From Sphingopyxis flava (GTDB taxonomy: Bacteria; Pseudomonadota; Alphaproteobacteria; Sphingomonadales; Sphingomonadaceae), in assembly GCF_900168005.1 (NCBI RefSeq), contig NZ_FUYP01000012.1, forward strand, positions 1-64,000: 64,000 nucleotides of DNA. Direction: 5' to 3'. Shown here in pieces: positions 8,485 through 17,976 of the stretch (within the stretch, counting starts at the first letter, position 1; every line of letters begins with the position of its first letter). Made by a program: the position numbers and the translations under genes. The notes beneath the pieces are model-generated. The model saw only the letters and a program-made list of their open reading frames with translations. It ran no database searches and had not been told where the DNA came from.

Positions 8485-10025
8485 CCCGTCCGCTCACGCA
8501 TATCGTCCGCCTGTTGCGCTGGGGCCGCATTCTTGCGCGCCACGGAGCGCTGCGCGGCATCGAAACGGCCCCGCAGACCCCGCCAGGGGTCAAGCGGCTC
8601 TGCCGGATCGCGCGGCTGGGGACGATCCAGCCGAAGGTGCCCGATTATGCCGCGGCCTTTCAGGCGATCGGACCCGCGGCGGTCAAGCTGGGGCAGACGC
8701 TCGCAACGCGCCCCGATCTCGTCGGCGAGGAAGCCGCGCGCAACCTGTTGACCTTGCAGGACGCGCTGCCCCCCGTCGCCTTCGAGCGCATACGGCAGGA
8801 GGTCGAGGCAAGCTTCGAAGCACCGCTCGAAAGCCTCTATGCCGAATTCGACCCTGACCCCGTGGGATCGGCTTCGATCGCGCAGGTCCACCGCGGGGTA
8901 ACGACCGATGGGCGAAAAGTCGCGGTGAAGGTGCGCCGCCCCGGCATCGACAAGCAGTTCGCCCGTGACATTGAAACTTATGAATGGGCGGCGGCGCATC
9001 TTGAGGCCCTCGGCGGCGAGGCAAGCCGGCTCCGTCCGCGGCAGGTGATCGCCAATTTCCGACGCTGGACACTACGCGAACTCGATCTGCGGCGCGAGGC
9101 GGCGTCGGCATCCGAACTCGCCGACGCGATGACTGGCGTGCCCACCTATGAAGTGCCCGCGATCGACTGGGACCGAACGAACAGCCGCGTGATGACGCTC
9201 GACTGGATCGACGGCATCAAAATCTCGCACCGCGATCAGCTCCTTGCCGCCGGGCACGACATGGAAGCGCTCGCCGCAAACCTCGTCCATGCATTTTTGC
9301 GGCAGGCGATTGCCGAGGGCTTTTTCCACGCCGACATGCATCAGGGCAATTTGTTCGTGAAGGCCGACGGGACGATCGCTGCGGTCGATTTCGGCATCAT
9401 GGGGCGGATAAACCGGCAGGCACGCTATTGGCTCGCCGAGATTCTCTATGGCCTGACTACGGGCAATTACCGGCGGGTCGCCGAGATTCATTTCGAGGCG
9501 CAATATGTGCCCGACTATCACAGCGTCGAGGAGTTCGCGACGGCGCTCCGCGCAGTGGGCGAGCCGATGCGCGGCAAGCCCGTGAGCGAGCTCAGCGTCG
9601 GGCAGATGCTCGACGGTCTCTTTGCCATCACGCGCGATTTCGACATGCAGACGCAGCCGCATCTGCTGCTGCTCCAGAAGACGATGGTGATGGTCGAGGG
9701 CGTAGCGACGATGCTCAATCCCGCGATCAACATGTGGGACGTCTCGGGACCGTTCGTCAGCGCGTGGATCCGCGACGAGCTCGGCCCCGAAGCCGCGCTT
9801 GCCGACGGCCTTCGCGAACAGGGCAGGACGCTGGCGCTGATCCCCGACATCATCCGCCGCCTCGATGCGCAATTGCCGCGTCAGGGCGCCGCCCCTCCCG
9901 CCCCGCCGCTCCCCGACATTCCGCTGATGTGGGAGCCGGGCGAGAAGCACGTCTGGTGGCGCTATGCGCTGACAGCGCTGATCGGCGCGGCTGCGGGCGC
10001 AGGGCTGATTCACTGGTTGGGTTGA
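8472..10025 (+). CDS. ubiB: UbiB/COQ8-type atypical kinase for ubiquinone synthesis
   Basis: A UbiB-family protein kinase-like ATPase needed for ubiquinone biosynthesis and thought to act on the COQ complex at the membrane. The 517-residue product has the KxGQ motif (KLGQ, 72-75), the catalytic-loop motif HADMHQGNL, the VDFGIMG metal-binding motif, and a C-terminal hydrophobic segment (LTALIGAAAGAGLIHWLG). The start is taken as GTG 8472, overlapping ubiE; a TTG three codons later (8481) is the alternative and would remove only three residues. Confidence 0.93.
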   Translation: MEGLTRPLTHIVRLLRWGRILARHGALRGIETAPQTPPGVKRLCRIARLGTIQPKVPDYAAAFQAIGPAAVKLGQTLATRPDLVGEEAARNLLTLQDALPPVAFERIRQEVEASFEAPLESLYAEFDPDPVGSASIAQVHRGVTTDGRKVAVKVRRPGIDKQFARDIETYEWAAAHLEALGGEASRLRPRQVIANFRRWTLRELDLRREAASASELADAMTGVPTYEVPAIDWDRTNSRVMTLDWIDGIKISHRDQLLAAGHDMEALAANLVHAFLRQAIAEGFFHADMHQGNLFVKADGTIAAVDFGIMGRINRQARYWLAEILYGLTTGNYRRVAEIHFEAQYVPDYHSVEEFATALRAVGEPMRGKPVSELSVGQMLDGLFAITRDFDMQTQPHLLLLQKTMVMVEGVATMLNPAINMWDVSGPFVSAWIRDELGPEAALADGLREQGRTLALIPDIIRRLDAQLPRQGAAPPAPPLPDIPLMWEPGEKHVWWRYALTALIGAAAGAGLIHWLG

Positions 10026-10070
10026 AGACCAAGTTCGATGCGCATATCTAATGCGCAAGGAGAATGGGTG

Positions 10071-10316
10071 ATGAACCGTCCTGCGCGATTCGAGGGGCCT
10101 AAAAGGCCGACCAACGTGTCGCTGAACGCCGAATTGGTTGAAGAAGCCAAGAGGCTGGGCATCAACGTCAGCGAAGCCTGCCAGACCGGCCTGGCCGCCG
10201 AGGTGAAGAAAGCGCGCGAGGCGGCATGGAAGGAAGAGAATCGCGCCGCCATCGAAAGCTGGAACGCTTACACGCGCGAACATGGACTGCCGCTCGCCAA
10301 ATATCGGCTGTTTTGA
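10071..10316 (+). CDS. ccdA: CcdA-type antitoxin
   Basis: A small (81-residue) type II antitoxin. It has the CcdA pattern: an N-terminal part with TNVSLNAELVEEAKRLGINVS that fits a ribbon-helix-helix DNA-binding fold, then a charged C-terminal region (WKEENRAAIESWNAY and EHGLP) expected to wrap the toxin. ATG 10071 is chosen over ATG 10038 because AAGGAG sits about eight bases upstream. Its TGA overlaps the toxin's ATG (TGATG), giving translational coupling. The pair probably represses its own promoter in the short ubiB-ccdA gap, though I see no clear palindrome. Confidence 0.85.
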   Translation: MNRPARFEGPKRPTNVSLNAELVEEAKRLGINVSEACQTGLAAEVKKAREAAWKEENRAAIESWNAYTREHGLPLAKYRLF

Positions 10317-10612
10317 TGGCGCAGTTCGACGTCCACCGAAGTCGCGACGGGAGGGCGCTGCTGCTCGACTGCCAGAGCGACCTGCTGGGACATTTCGACA
10401 CGCGCCTTGTCGTGCCGCTGGTTCCGGCGCAGTCGGCACAAAAGCTGTCCCGCCTCCATCCGGTCTTCGAGATCGAAGGTGAGCATCATATCATGGCAAC
10501 ACAGTTGGCGTCGGCCGTCGACACACGGGAATTGGGCGCCCGCGTCGCGTCGCTGGGCGACCGGCGCTATGACATATTGAACGCAGTCGACATGCTGCTG
10601 ACGGGAGTGTGA
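10316..10612 (+). CDS. ccdB: CcdB-type toxin
   Basis: A 98-residue CcdB-family protein. CcdB poisons DNA gyrase by binding GyrA. Family features include the N-terminal AQFDVHRS strand, LLLDCQSDLL, the RLVVPL core and the C-terminal RRYDILNAVDMLLTGV helix that contacts gyrase. ATG 10316 overlaps the antitoxin's stop by one base. Its own stop lies three bases before the coaBC ATG, whose binding site is inside ccdB. The pair therefore sits in one transcription run between ubiB and coaBC. Confidence 0.87.
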   Translation: MAQFDVHRSRDGRALLLDCQSDLLGHFDTRLVVPLVPAQSAQKLSRLHPVFEIEGEHHIMATQLASAVDTRELGARVASLGDRRYDILNAVDMLLTGV

Positions 10613-10614
10613 CG

Positions 10615-11877
10615 ATGGCGGCCAAACGCATATTGCTCATCATCGGGGGCGGCATCGCGGCCTACAAGAGCATCGAACTCGTCCGCCTGCTCCGCAAGGC
10701 GGGGATGACCGTGCGCTGCGTCCTGACGCGCGCGGGCGAGCAGTTTGTGACGCCGCTGACCCTCGCGGCGCTCAGCGAGAACAAGGTCTACACCAGCCTG
10801 TTCGACCTCAAGGACGAGGTCGAGATGGGGCATATCCAGCTTTCCCGCGAGGCCGATCTGGTCGTCGTCGCACCCGCGACGGCCGACCTGCTCGCCAAGA
10901 TGGCGGCGGGCATCGCCGACGATCTGGCGACGACGCTGCTGCTCGCCACCGACAAGCCCGTGCTCGCGGCGCCCGCGATGAATGTCCGCATGTGGCTCCA
11001 CCCGGCGACACAGCGCAACGTCGTCACGCTGCGCGGCGACGGGGTGACGGTGATGGAGCCCGACGAGGGCGAGATGGCGTGCGGCGAATATGGCCCGGGC
11101 CGCCTTCCCGAGCCCGAGGCGATCAAGCAGGCGATCGACGACGCGCTCGCTCGCGCTCCCGCCGCGGTTCCGCTGACCGGCCAGCCCGATTTCGCACCCG
11201 CGAACCACCGCCCGCTCTATGGCCGCCGCCTTCTGGTCACCGCTGGTCCCACGCACGAGCCGATCGACCCGGTGCGTTACATCGCCAACCGGTCGAGCGG
11301 GAAGCAGGGTTTTGCGATCGCCGCGGCCGCCGCTGAAGCAGGGGCCGAGGTGCTTCTCGTCGCAGGGCCGGTGCCGCTGCCCACCCCGCCCGGCGTCGTC
11401 CGTATCGACGTCGAAACCGCCGTCGAGATGGCCGCAGAGGTCGAGGCGGCCCTGCCCGCCGATGCCGCGATCATGGTTGCCGCCGTCGCCGACTGGCGCG
11501 CCGCCGACACGCGCGCAAAGAAAATCAAGAAGGACGGCAGCGGGCATGTCCCGCCGCTCGCGCTCGCCGAAAATCCCGACATCCTCGCCGGGCTCGCGAG
11601 GAGCGCCAAGCGCCCGCCGCTGCTGATCGGCTTCGCCGCGGAGACCAACGACGTGATCGATCACGCCCAGGCGAAGCTTGCCAGAAAGGGGTGCGACTGG
11701 ATTGTCGCCAACGATGTTTCCGCCGACCCGATGGGCGGCGAAACCAACCGTGTCCACATTGTCAGCAAGGACGGTGTGGACAGTTGGGACCGACTGCCCA
11801 AACAGGCCGTCGCCCGCAAATTGATGGAAAAGATCGCCGATGAGCTCGACAAATGTTCACCCGCTGATTCCGATTGA
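10615..11877 (+). CDS. coaBC: Phosphopantothenoylcysteine synthetase/decarboxylase CoaBC
   Basis: A bifunctional coenzyme A biosynthesis enzyme. The N-terminal flavoprotein half (CoaC, about 1-180) decarboxylates phosphopantothenoylcysteine; the C-terminal half (CoaB, about 190-420) couples cysteine to CTP-activated phosphopantothenate. Visible are GGIAAYKS, the MGHIQLS histidine, [20 protein letters not shown], the substrate-clamp cysteine in [12 protein letters not shown], and the CoaB signature [19 protein letters not shown] 10615 is preferred over GTG 10609 because GGGAG lies seven bases upstream. The end overlaps dut by 38 bases. Confidence 0.95.
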   Translation: MAAKRILLIIGGGIAAYKSIELVRLLRKAGMTVRCVLTRAGEQFVTPLTLAALSENKVYTSLFDLKDEVEMGHIQLSREADLVVVAPATADLLAKMAAGIADDLATTLLLATDKPVLAAPAMNVRMWLHPATQRNVVTLRGDGVTVMEPDEGEMACGEYGPGRLPEPEAIKQAIDDALARAPAAVPLTGQPDFAPANHRPLYGRRLLVTAGPTHEPIDPVRYIANRSSGKQGFAIAAAAAEAGAEVLLVAGPVPLPTPPGVVRIDVETAVEMAAEVEAALPADAAIMVAAVADWRAADTRAKKIKKDGSGHVPPLALAENPDILAGLARSAKRPPLLIGFAAETNDVIDHAQAKLARKGCDWIVANDVSADPMGGETNRVHIVSKDGVDSWDRLPKQAVARKLMEKIADELDKCSPADSD

Positions 11878-12385
11878 GATCCAGATCCAGCGCCTGCCCA
11901 ACGGCGGCGGCCTGCCGCTGCCCGCCTATGCCTCGGAAGGCGCGGCGGGGATGGACGTGGTTGCAGCCGAAACGCTGACGCTGCGTCCCGGCACACGCCA
12001 CGCGGTCGCGACCGGCTTTGCGATGGCAATCCCCCCAGGCTACGAGGTCCAGGTGCGCCCTCGCTCGGGACTGGCTCTCAAACATGGCATCACCTGCCTC
12101 AATACGCCGGGAACCATCGACAGCGACTATCGCGGAGAGGTGAAGGTGATTCTCGCCAACCTTTCCGGAGATAATTTCGAGATTCGGCGCGGCGACCGTA
12201 TCGCGCAGCTGGTGCCCGCCCCGGTCCAGCGCGCGGCCTTCACCGAGGTCGGGGCGCTCGACGCCACCGCGCGCGGCGCAGGCGGATTCGGCTCGACCGG
12301 CGTCGCCACCGCAGCGGCCGAAGCCGAGGACAGCGCCCCGGAAGGCGTCGGATCCTTGGCGACGATGAAACTGCGGCGACCCTGA
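11840..12385 (+). CDS. dut: Deoxyuridine triphosphatase (dUTPase)
   Basis: A trimeric dUTPase that makes dUMP and keeps uracil out of DNA. All five motifs are present: AGMDV (I), PRSGLAL (II), [13 protein letters not shown] with the catalytic Asp (III), RIAQLV (IV) and the P-loop-like [10 protein letters not shown] (V). The family is usually about 150 residues; this one is 181, with roughly 30 alanine/glutamate-rich residues after motif V. The ATG lies inside coaBC, a dfp-dut coupling seen widely. The ThiF-like gene follows three bases after the stop. Confidence 0.95.
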   Translation: MSSTNVHPLIPIEIQIQRLPNGGGLPLPAYASEGAAGMDVVAAETLTLRPGTRHAVATGFAMAIPPGYEVQVRPRSGLALKHGITCLNTPGTIDSDYRGEVKVILANLSGDNFEIRRGDRIAQLVPAPVQRAAFTEVGALDATARGAGGFGSTGVATAAAEAEDSAPEGVGSLATMKLRRP

Positions 12386-12388
12386 CCC

Positions 12389-13138
12389 TTGCTGTCGGAT
12401 GCCGAACTCGACCGCTATGCGCGCCAGATCATCCTCCCGCAGTTCGGCGGTGCGGGACAGACGAAGCTGAAGACAGCGCATGTCGCGGTGATCGGCGCGG
12501 GCGGAATCGGCTGTCCGGCGATCGCTTATCTGGCAGCCGCAGGGACTGGCCGGCTGACGATCATCGACCATGATGACGTCGAACTGTCGAACCTCCATCG
12601 CCAGCCGCTGTTCGCCGACGCCGACATCGGGGCGCCCAAGGCCGAGGTTGCAGCGCGGGTTGCTAGGCGCATCAACCCTCACGTCGAAGCCATCCCGCGC
12701 GTGGAGCGGCTCGACGCGGGCAATGCCGAAGCGCTGCTGGCAGACGCCCGGCTGATCCTCGACGGCTGCGACAATTTTGCGACCCGGCTGGCCGTGAATC
12801 GTGCCTCGGTCGCACTCCAGATACCGCTGCTCTCGGCTGCGATCGGGGCGTTCGAGGGGCAGGTTGCGCTTTACGAGGGCTGGCGCGCCGAAAGCCCCTG
12901 CTACGCGTGCCTCGTCGGCAATGACCCGAACCGCGAGGGGATCAATTGCGCCGAGACGGGCGTGATGGGCGCGCTGCCGGGGATGATCGGCACGACCGCG
13001 GCGCTCGAGGCGGTGCGTGCTCTTACCGGGTGGGGTCGTCCACTCAGCGGCCGGCTCGCAATCATCGACATGTTGGAGCGGCGCTGGCGCGAAGTCGCCG
13101 TGCCTGCGGACCCTGGGTGCCCGATATGCCAAGGTTGA
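12389..13138 (+). CDS. HesA/MoeB/ThiF-family adenylyltransferase
   Basis: An E1-like enzyme that adenylates the C-terminus of a small ubiquitin-like sulfur carrier (MoaD or ThiS type). The nucleotide-binding VIGAGGIGCPA is at about 34-44, the DGCDNFATR motif at 125-133, and two zinc-binding pairs at Cys171/Cys174 and Cys244/Cys247. The 249 residues lack the C-terminal rhodanese domain of some MoeB proteins. MoeB and ThiF cannot be separated on sequence alone. The start is TTG 12389. The gene overlaps the following DsrE-like gene by 13 bases, suggesting a sulfur-transfer link. Confidence 0.88.
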   Translation: MLSDAELDRYARQIILPQFGGAGQTKLKTAHVAVIGAGGIGCPAIAYLAAAGTGRLTIIDHDDVELSNLHRQPLFADADIGAPKAEVAARVARRINPHVEAIPRVERLDAGNAEALLADARLILDGCDNFATRLAVNRASVALQIPLLSAAIGAFEGQVALYEGWRAESPCYACLVGNDPNREGINCAETGVMGALPGMIGTTAALEAVRALTGWGRPLSGRLAIIDMLERRWREVAVPADPGCPICQG

Positions 13139-13491
13139 ACCTGATCGTAGCGAGCGCCGACGGATCGCGCCTCTATGCGGCACTCGAGACCGCGATGGCG
13201 GCGGCAGCGCTAGGCCAGCCCGTGCGGCTCTTCATGCAGGGCGAGGCGGTCGCGTTGCTTTGCGCGCCGGTCGAATTTGCGGGCGACGCGGCGCGCGTCG
13301 CGGCGGGCCAGCCCGACCTTGCGCAGATGATCGCTGAAGCCGCGGCGATGGATGTCGCCATGATCGCCTGCCAATCGGGCATGACGCTCGCTGGCCTTAC
13401 GGCGGGCGACTTGGGATCACACATACGCGCCGGCGGGCTCGTCGGCTTTCTTGCAGGCGTCGGGCCGGACGACCGGCTTATCGCCTATTAG
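13126..13491 (+). CDS. DsrE-like small protein
   Basis: A 121-residue alpha/beta protein resembling the DsrE/DsrF/YchN family: LNLIVASADGSRLYAALETAMAAAALG, then RLFMQGEAVALL, and a late cysteine in ACQSGMTLAGL, the position that carries persulfide in DsrE-type sulfur-relay proteins. ATG 13126 lies inside the end of the ThiF-like gene; the frame is open further upstream but reads as a shadow there. It ends tail-to-tail with the reverse-strand methyltransferase gene, overlapping by four bases. The function is inferred from family likeness and neighbours only. Confidence 0.7.
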   Translation: MPRLNLIVASADGSRLYAALETAMAAAALGQPVRLFMQGEAVALLCAPVEFAGDAARVAAGQPDLAQMIAEAAAMDVAMIACQSGMTLAGLTAGDLGSHIRAGGLVGFLAGVGPDDRLIAY

Positions 13492-14213
13492 GGATTCTTG
13501 CAGACGCTGATCGCTGCAGGATCGGGGCGCTTGCCCGTGGGCACGAAGCGCGCGAGATAACCCCCTGCGGTCTGCTTGTCGTTATAGGAAAGCAATTTGT
13601 AGCCCACCGCCTGGAACTCGCAGACGAGCAGGCGAAACGGTGTCCCGTGCTGCGCAATCGGGCGGTCGCCATCGACAACGATCACCTGCCCTCCCTGACG
13701 CAGGGCAGGTCGCAGTCGCCAGAGAAAGGCATAGGGTTCGCCGATCTCGTGATACATATGCACCATGAACACGCGGTCGAAGCTGTTCGCGGGAAGCCGC
13801 GGATCGTCGACCGCGCCGAGTTTCAGCGAGACATTGTCGAGCCGTTCGCGAGCGACGCGATCGGCGAGTCGCTCAATCACCTCGGGCTGGATGTCCTGCG
13901 CGAGCACGCGCCCATCGGCTCCGACCCGGCCTGCAAGGCGGACGGTGTAATAGCCGTCGCCCGCGCCGATGTCGGCAACGGTCATGCCGGGGCGGACGTC
14001 GGCCAAATCCATGACGTCATCGGCTTCGTTGACCCGGTCGCGCGCCTCTTCGGTCGACCATTTGGTCGAGGTGATCGGCGCGACCGGACGGTCGGCGGGC
14101 GGGAAATCGCGCGCGGTTTCGATGCGGTCACCATCGTCCTGCCAGGGCGCATCGCAGCCGCCGAGCAACGGTGCAAGCGCCAGTGCGGCGAGCAAGGCCG
14201 CGCGGGGCTGCAT
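13488..14213 (-). CDS. SAM-dependent methyltransferase-like protein with a lipoprotein signal
   Basis: A 241-residue class I methyltransferase fold (SAM motif VADIGAGDGYYTV, followed by DIQPEVIERL and the FDRVFMVHMYHEI strand). Unusually it is preceded by a hydrophobic leader ending LLGGC (Cys20), a good lipobox. If processed, the enzyme would sit on a periplasmic membrane face, where SAM is not normally available. It starts on the last base of prfB (TGATG), so it is translationally coupled to RF2. The substrate is unknown. Confidence 0.8.
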   Translation of the reverse strand: MQPRAALLAALALAPLLGGCDAPWQDDGDRIETARDFPPADRPVAPITSTKWSTEEARDRVNEADDVMDLADVRPGMTVADIGAGDGYYTVRLAGRVGADGRVLAQDIQPEVIERLADRVARERLDNVSLKLGAVDDPRLPANSFDRVFMVHMYHEIGEPYAFLWRLRPALRQGGQVIVVDGDRPIAQHGTPFRLLVCEFQAVGYKLLSYNDKQTAGGYLARFVPTGKRPDPAAISVCKNP

Positions 14214-15340
14214 CAGTCGATGTCCTCCACCTCGACCTTTTCGCCCGTCACCTTTTGTGACAGCGCCGCTGCCATGAAGGCATCGAGCGCGCCATCAAGG
14301 ACGTCGCCGGGAGCAGTCGAGGTCACCCCGGTGCGCAAATCCTTCACCAGCTGATATGGCTGGAGGACGTAGGAGCGGATCTGGTGGCCCCAACCTATCT
14401 CGGTCTTCGCCTGATATTCGCCGCTCGCCTCGGCCTCGCGTTTCTGAAGCTCGGCCTCGTACATCCGCGCCTTGAGCATGTTCATCGCGGTGGCACGGTT
14501 CTTGTGCTGCGAACGGTCATTCTGGCTGGCAACGACAATGCCGGTCGGAATGTGCGTGATACGCACGGCTGAGTCGGTCGTGTTCACGTGCTGGCCGCCC
14601 GCGCCCGAGGCGCGGTAGGTATCGATCTTGAGATCGCTCTCGTTGATGTCGATCTGGATATCGTCGTCGATCACCGGATAGACCCAGACCGACGAGAAGC
14701 TGGTATGACGGCGCGCCGAGCTGTCGTAAGGCGAAATGCGCACGAGGCGGTGCACACCGCTCTCGGTCTTGGCATAGCCATAAGCGCTTTCGCCCTTTAT
14801 CAGCATTGTCGCCGACTTGATGCCCGCCTGCTCGCCCGCCTGATATTCGACGAGTTCGACCTTCATCCCGCGCTTTTCGGCCCAGCGCATATACATGCGC
14901 TGCAGCATTTCGGCCCAGTCCTGGCTTTCGGTGCCACCGGCGCCCGCGTGGATTTCGATATAGCAGTCGTTGCCGTCCGCCTCGCCTGCGAGCAGCGCCT
15001 TGATCTTGTCCTGTTCGGCGCGCTGCGCGAGAGCAGCGAGGCTGGCGACAGCATCGTCGATCAGCGCCTCGTCGCCCTCCATCTCGGCGAGTTCGATCAA
15101 CTCGACCGTGTCGTCGCGCTCCTTCTCGATAGCGCGCGTCGCATTGATCGCCTCATCGAGCCGGCGGCGTTCGCGCATGACCTCCTGCGCCGCCTTGGGG
15201 CTGTCCCACAGCGTCGGGTCCTCGACCTTTGCATTTAGCTCGTCGAGCCGGCGCACGGCGCGGTCCCAGTCGAGGAATCGGCGCAGCAATGCCAGCGCGG
15301 CGTTGATCGTATCGATATGATCCTGCGCTTCGGCGCGCAT
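14213..15340 (-). CDS. prfB: Peptide chain release factor 2
   Basis: RF2 recognises UAA/UGA stops and triggers peptide release. The 375-residue product has the codon-recognition element as SPY (203-205, in [13 protein letters not shown]) where SPF is usual, and the catalytic GGQ at 248-250 ([15 protein letters not shown]). The region where many bacteria use a programmed +1 frameshift reads straight through here (RFLDWD, residues 21-26), so there is no in-frame UGA autoregulation. It may be read with mrcA, 61 bases upstream, and is coupled to the methyltransferase gene downstream. Confidence 0.97.
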   Translation of the reverse strand: MRAEAQDHIDTINAALALLRRFLDWDRAVRRLDELNAKVEDPTLWDSPKAAQEVMRERRRLDEAINATRAIEKERDDTVELIELAEMEGDEALIDDAVASLAALAQRAEQDKIKALLAGEADGNDCYIEIHAGAGGTESQDWAEMLQRMYMRWAEKRGMKVELVEYQAGEQAGIKSATMLIKGESAYGYAKTESGVHRLVRISPYDSSARRHTSFSSVWVYPVIDDDIQIDINESDLKIDTYRASGAGGQHVNTTDSAVRITHIPTGIVVASQNDRSQHKNRATAMNMLKARMYEAELQKREAEASGEYQAKTEIGWGHQIRSYVLQPYQLVKDLRTGVTSTAPGDVLDGALDAFMAAALSQKVTGEKVEVEDID

Positions 15341-15401
15341 GTTCTTGCTCCTGAATTCAATGGGTCCCGGCCATAGAGGCTCGGGCGCCGGTGACAAGCC
15401 G

Positions 15402-17918
15402 TCAGATGATTCCGCCGCGATCGTCGAGGAAGTCGCTGTCGCTGCGCCGCCCGCTGCTCTGCTCCACCGGTGCGTCCTGTCGCGGGGCGGGTTTCGACGG
15501 CTTGATTTCCTCTTCGCGAATTGTCCGCCGGGGTTCGCTTTCGGGCTTGAACGCTTCCCAGATAATCGCCGCCTTGGGGTCGCTCCCCGGCCAGCTACCA
15601 TAGACACGGCGACCCGATTGACGGTCGATACGAACCATGCGGATACCCTTGGGCGCGGTGAAGGGCACCGGCTGACGGTCGGCCAACGCTTCGAGGAAAA
15701 AATCCTTGAACACGGGCGCGGCGAGGCTGCCGCCCTGCGCATAGCCGCCCATGTTGCGCGGCTGGTCAAAGCCGAGATAGAGGCCCGCGACCACATCGGC
15801 GGTGCCGCCCATGAACCAGACATCCTTCGGCCCCGTAGTCGTCCCCGTCTTGCCGAACAGGGGAACACCGAGGTCGCGAAGGCGCTGCGCCGTTCCGCGC
15901 TGTATGACGCCTTCGAGCATGTGGACGACCTGATAAGCGGTCATCGGATCCATCAGCTGCTTGCCCGACGGCGCAAAACGGGGCATCGGTCGGCCGTCCC
16001 AGTCTTTCTGGTTACAGCCCTCGCACGGGCGCCAGTCGCGCGGAAAGATCACCTTGCCGCGGCGGTCCTGGACATAGTCGATTACCCGCGGCTTCAGCGC
16101 GCGGCCGTGATTGGCAAGCATCGCATAGGCGTTCACCAGCTTTTCGACTGTCGTCGTACCGGCACCGAGCGCAGTCGAGAGATAGGGTTCGTGCGTGCCG
16201 ATGCCCATCGTCTTGATCGTCTCGACAATCGGCTCCATTCCGACCTGGCTTGCGGTGCGGACGGTCATCAGGTTGCGCGACTGCTCGAGCCCCCAGCGCA
16301 TCGTGTGCTGGCCCGCCCCGCCCGCCCCGCCATAGTTGCGGAAGCATTTGTTTCCGAGGTTCGCGCCCTGATAGACGCAGAATGGCCCGTCGACGATCAT
16401 CGTCGCGGGGGTCATGCCATTGTCGAGCGCGGTCGCATAGACGAAGGGCTTGATGGTCGATCCTGGCTGGCGCTCGGCCTGCGTTGCGCGGTTGAATGGC
16501 GAAAGCCGGACATCGAAACCGCCCTGCATCGCATAAATGCGACCCGAATGCGGGCTTTCCACGACCATGCCGCCCGACACCTCGGGAATGTTGCGCAACG
16601 CATAGACGCCGGGCGAGGTCGCCTTGACAGCGATCAGGTCACCGGGTTTCATCGCCACAAAGGCGCTTGTCCCGCGCTTGCGATAGGCCATTTGCGCAGC
16701 GCTGGCGGGCAGCCGCCCGGTCGTGCCGTCCGAAAATCCGAGACGTGCTTCGCTGCCGGTCTTGGAAAGCACCGCGGCGATGCGCCAATTATCATAGCTG
16801 ATCCCGACGAAACTCGAGGCGAGCCGGCTCTGCCACTGCGCGTCGGCCTCGATCGTCGCGATCGGCCCCGACCAACCCTTGCCAGCATCGTAGCGGATCA
16901 GTCCGGCGCGAAGCGCTTTCGCGGTGGCCTGCTGCATCTTGTCATCATAGGCTGTGCGCACCCAGAGGCCGCCTGCATAGACGCTGTGCGGCCCGTCCTC
17001 GGCGGTTTCGCCGAACTGGTCGATCAGCTGGCGCCTTACCTCTTCCATATAATATCCGCCAACCTGCGCGACCGCGCGGTTGCCCGTCTCGGTCAGGCCG
17101 AGCGGCATTGCCTCTGCAGCGTCACGCTGCACGGGGGTGATCCAGCCGTTGCGGGCCATTTCGCCGAGTACGAAATTGCGCCGCGCCAGCGCCCTCGCCG
17201 CGTTGCGGGCGCGTCCATAGGTTTCGGGCGCCTTGGGCAGAATGGCGAGGAAGGCCATTTCGTGCAGCGCCAGCTGATCGACGTCCTTGTCGAAATAGGC
17301 GCGGCTCGCCGCCTGGACGCCGAAGCTGCGCCGTCCGAGCGGAATCTCGTTGAGATAGAGCTCGAGGATCTGCTCCTTGGTCAGCGCCGCCTCGATGCGC
17401 GTGGCGAGGATCGCCTCGCGGATCTTGCGCGTGTAGCTGACCTCGTTGGTCAGCAGCAGATTCTTCGCGACCTGCTGGGTGATCGTCGACGCGCCGATGG
17501 GGCGGCCGTCATTTTTGAGGTTGGTGATGATCGCGGTCGCAATGCCCGGATAGTCAATACCGCCATGCTCGAAGAAGGTGCGATCCTCTGCGGCGAGGAA
17601 GGCGCGGACGAGGAGCTGCGGATATTCACTATATTCGAGCTGAACCCGGCGCTCGCGCGCATAGCTGTGCACCGGCTTGCCCTCGCCGTCGCGGACCATC
17701 GTCGGCAGGGGCGGCTCATAGTCGCGAAGCTGGTCGACCGAGGGCAGGTTGCGCGCGAAGATGATCCAGATGAGGATGAACGCGAGCAGCCCGGCGAGCG
17801 CCAGCCAGCCGAGCAAGCGGAACCAGCGGCGCGTCCACATATCGCGCAGCCAGGCCATCGCGGCATTGCTGTCGCGGCGTAGACGGTAGCGGAAATGGGA
17901 AGAGGCGTCGGCGACCAT
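15402..17918 (-). CDS. mrcA: Penicillin-binding protein 1A (bifunctional transglycosylase/transpeptidase)
   Basis: A class A PBP that polymerises glycan strands and crosslinks peptides at the outer face of the inner membrane. The 838-residue chain has a cytoplasmic N-terminus, one membrane segment (about 36-54), the GT51 domain with catalytic Glu111 in [10 protein letters not shown] and the [13 protein letters not shown] motif, then the transpeptidase with Ser487-x-x-Lys490 (PGSTIKPF), SRN 547-549 and KTG 690-692. The C-terminal tail is charged and disordered-looking. M21 (17858) is an alternative start; neither has a clear binding site. Confidence 0.95.
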   Translation of the reverse strand: MVADASSHFRYRLRRDSNAAMAWLRDMWTRRWFRLLGWLALAGLLAFILIWIIFARNLPSVDQLRDYEPPLPTMVRDGEGKPVHSYARERRVQLEYSEYPQLLVRAFLAAEDRTFFEHGGIDYPGIATAIITNLKNDGRPIGASTITQQVAKNLLLTNEVSYTRKIREAILATRIEAALTKEQILELYLNEIPLGRRSFGVQAASRAYFDKDVDQLALHEMAFLAILPKAPETYGRARNAARALARRNFVLGEMARNGWITPVQRDAAEAMPLGLTETGNRAVAQVGGYYMEEVRRQLIDQFGETAEDGPHSVYAGGLWVRTAYDDKMQQATAKALRAGLIRYDAGKGWSGPIATIEADAQWQSRLASSFVGISYDNWRIAAVLSKTGSEARLGFSDGTTGRLPASAAQMAYRKRGTSAFVAMKPGDLIAVKATSPGVYALRNIPEVSGGMVVESPHSGRIYAMQGGFDVRLSPFNRATQAERQPGSTIKPFVYATALDNGMTPATMIVDGPFCVYQGANLGNKCFRNYGGAGGAGQHTMRWGLEQSRNLMTVRTASQVGMEPIVETIKTMGIGTHEPYLSTALGAGTTTVEKLVNAYAMLANHGRALKPRVIDYVQDRRGKVIFPRDWRPCEGCNQKDWDGRPMPRFAPSGKQLMDPMTAYQVVHMLEGVIQRGTAQRLRDLGVPLFGKTGTTTGPKDVWFMGGTADVVAGLYLGFDQPRNMGGYAQGGSLAAPVFKDFFLEALADRQPVPFTAPKGIRMVRIDRQSGRRVYGSWPGSDPKAAIIWEAFKPESEPRRTIREEEIKPSKPAPRQDAPVEQSSGRRSDSDFLDDRGGII

Positions 17919-17976
17919 AGGGTTCCGCCTCTAAAGCCTGCATGGCCGAAAGGGAAGCATGGTTGCGGTGGGCGGC

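Noticed and set aside
13647..14354. Forward 235-residue frame over the methyltransferase and prfB end
   Set aside because: It overlaps two well-supported reverse genes and lacks a ribosome binding site or domain.
15339..17882. 847-residue forward frame opposite PBP1A
   Set aside because: PBP1A on the reverse strand has full catalytic motifs; the forward frame is arginine-rich with no recognisable domain.
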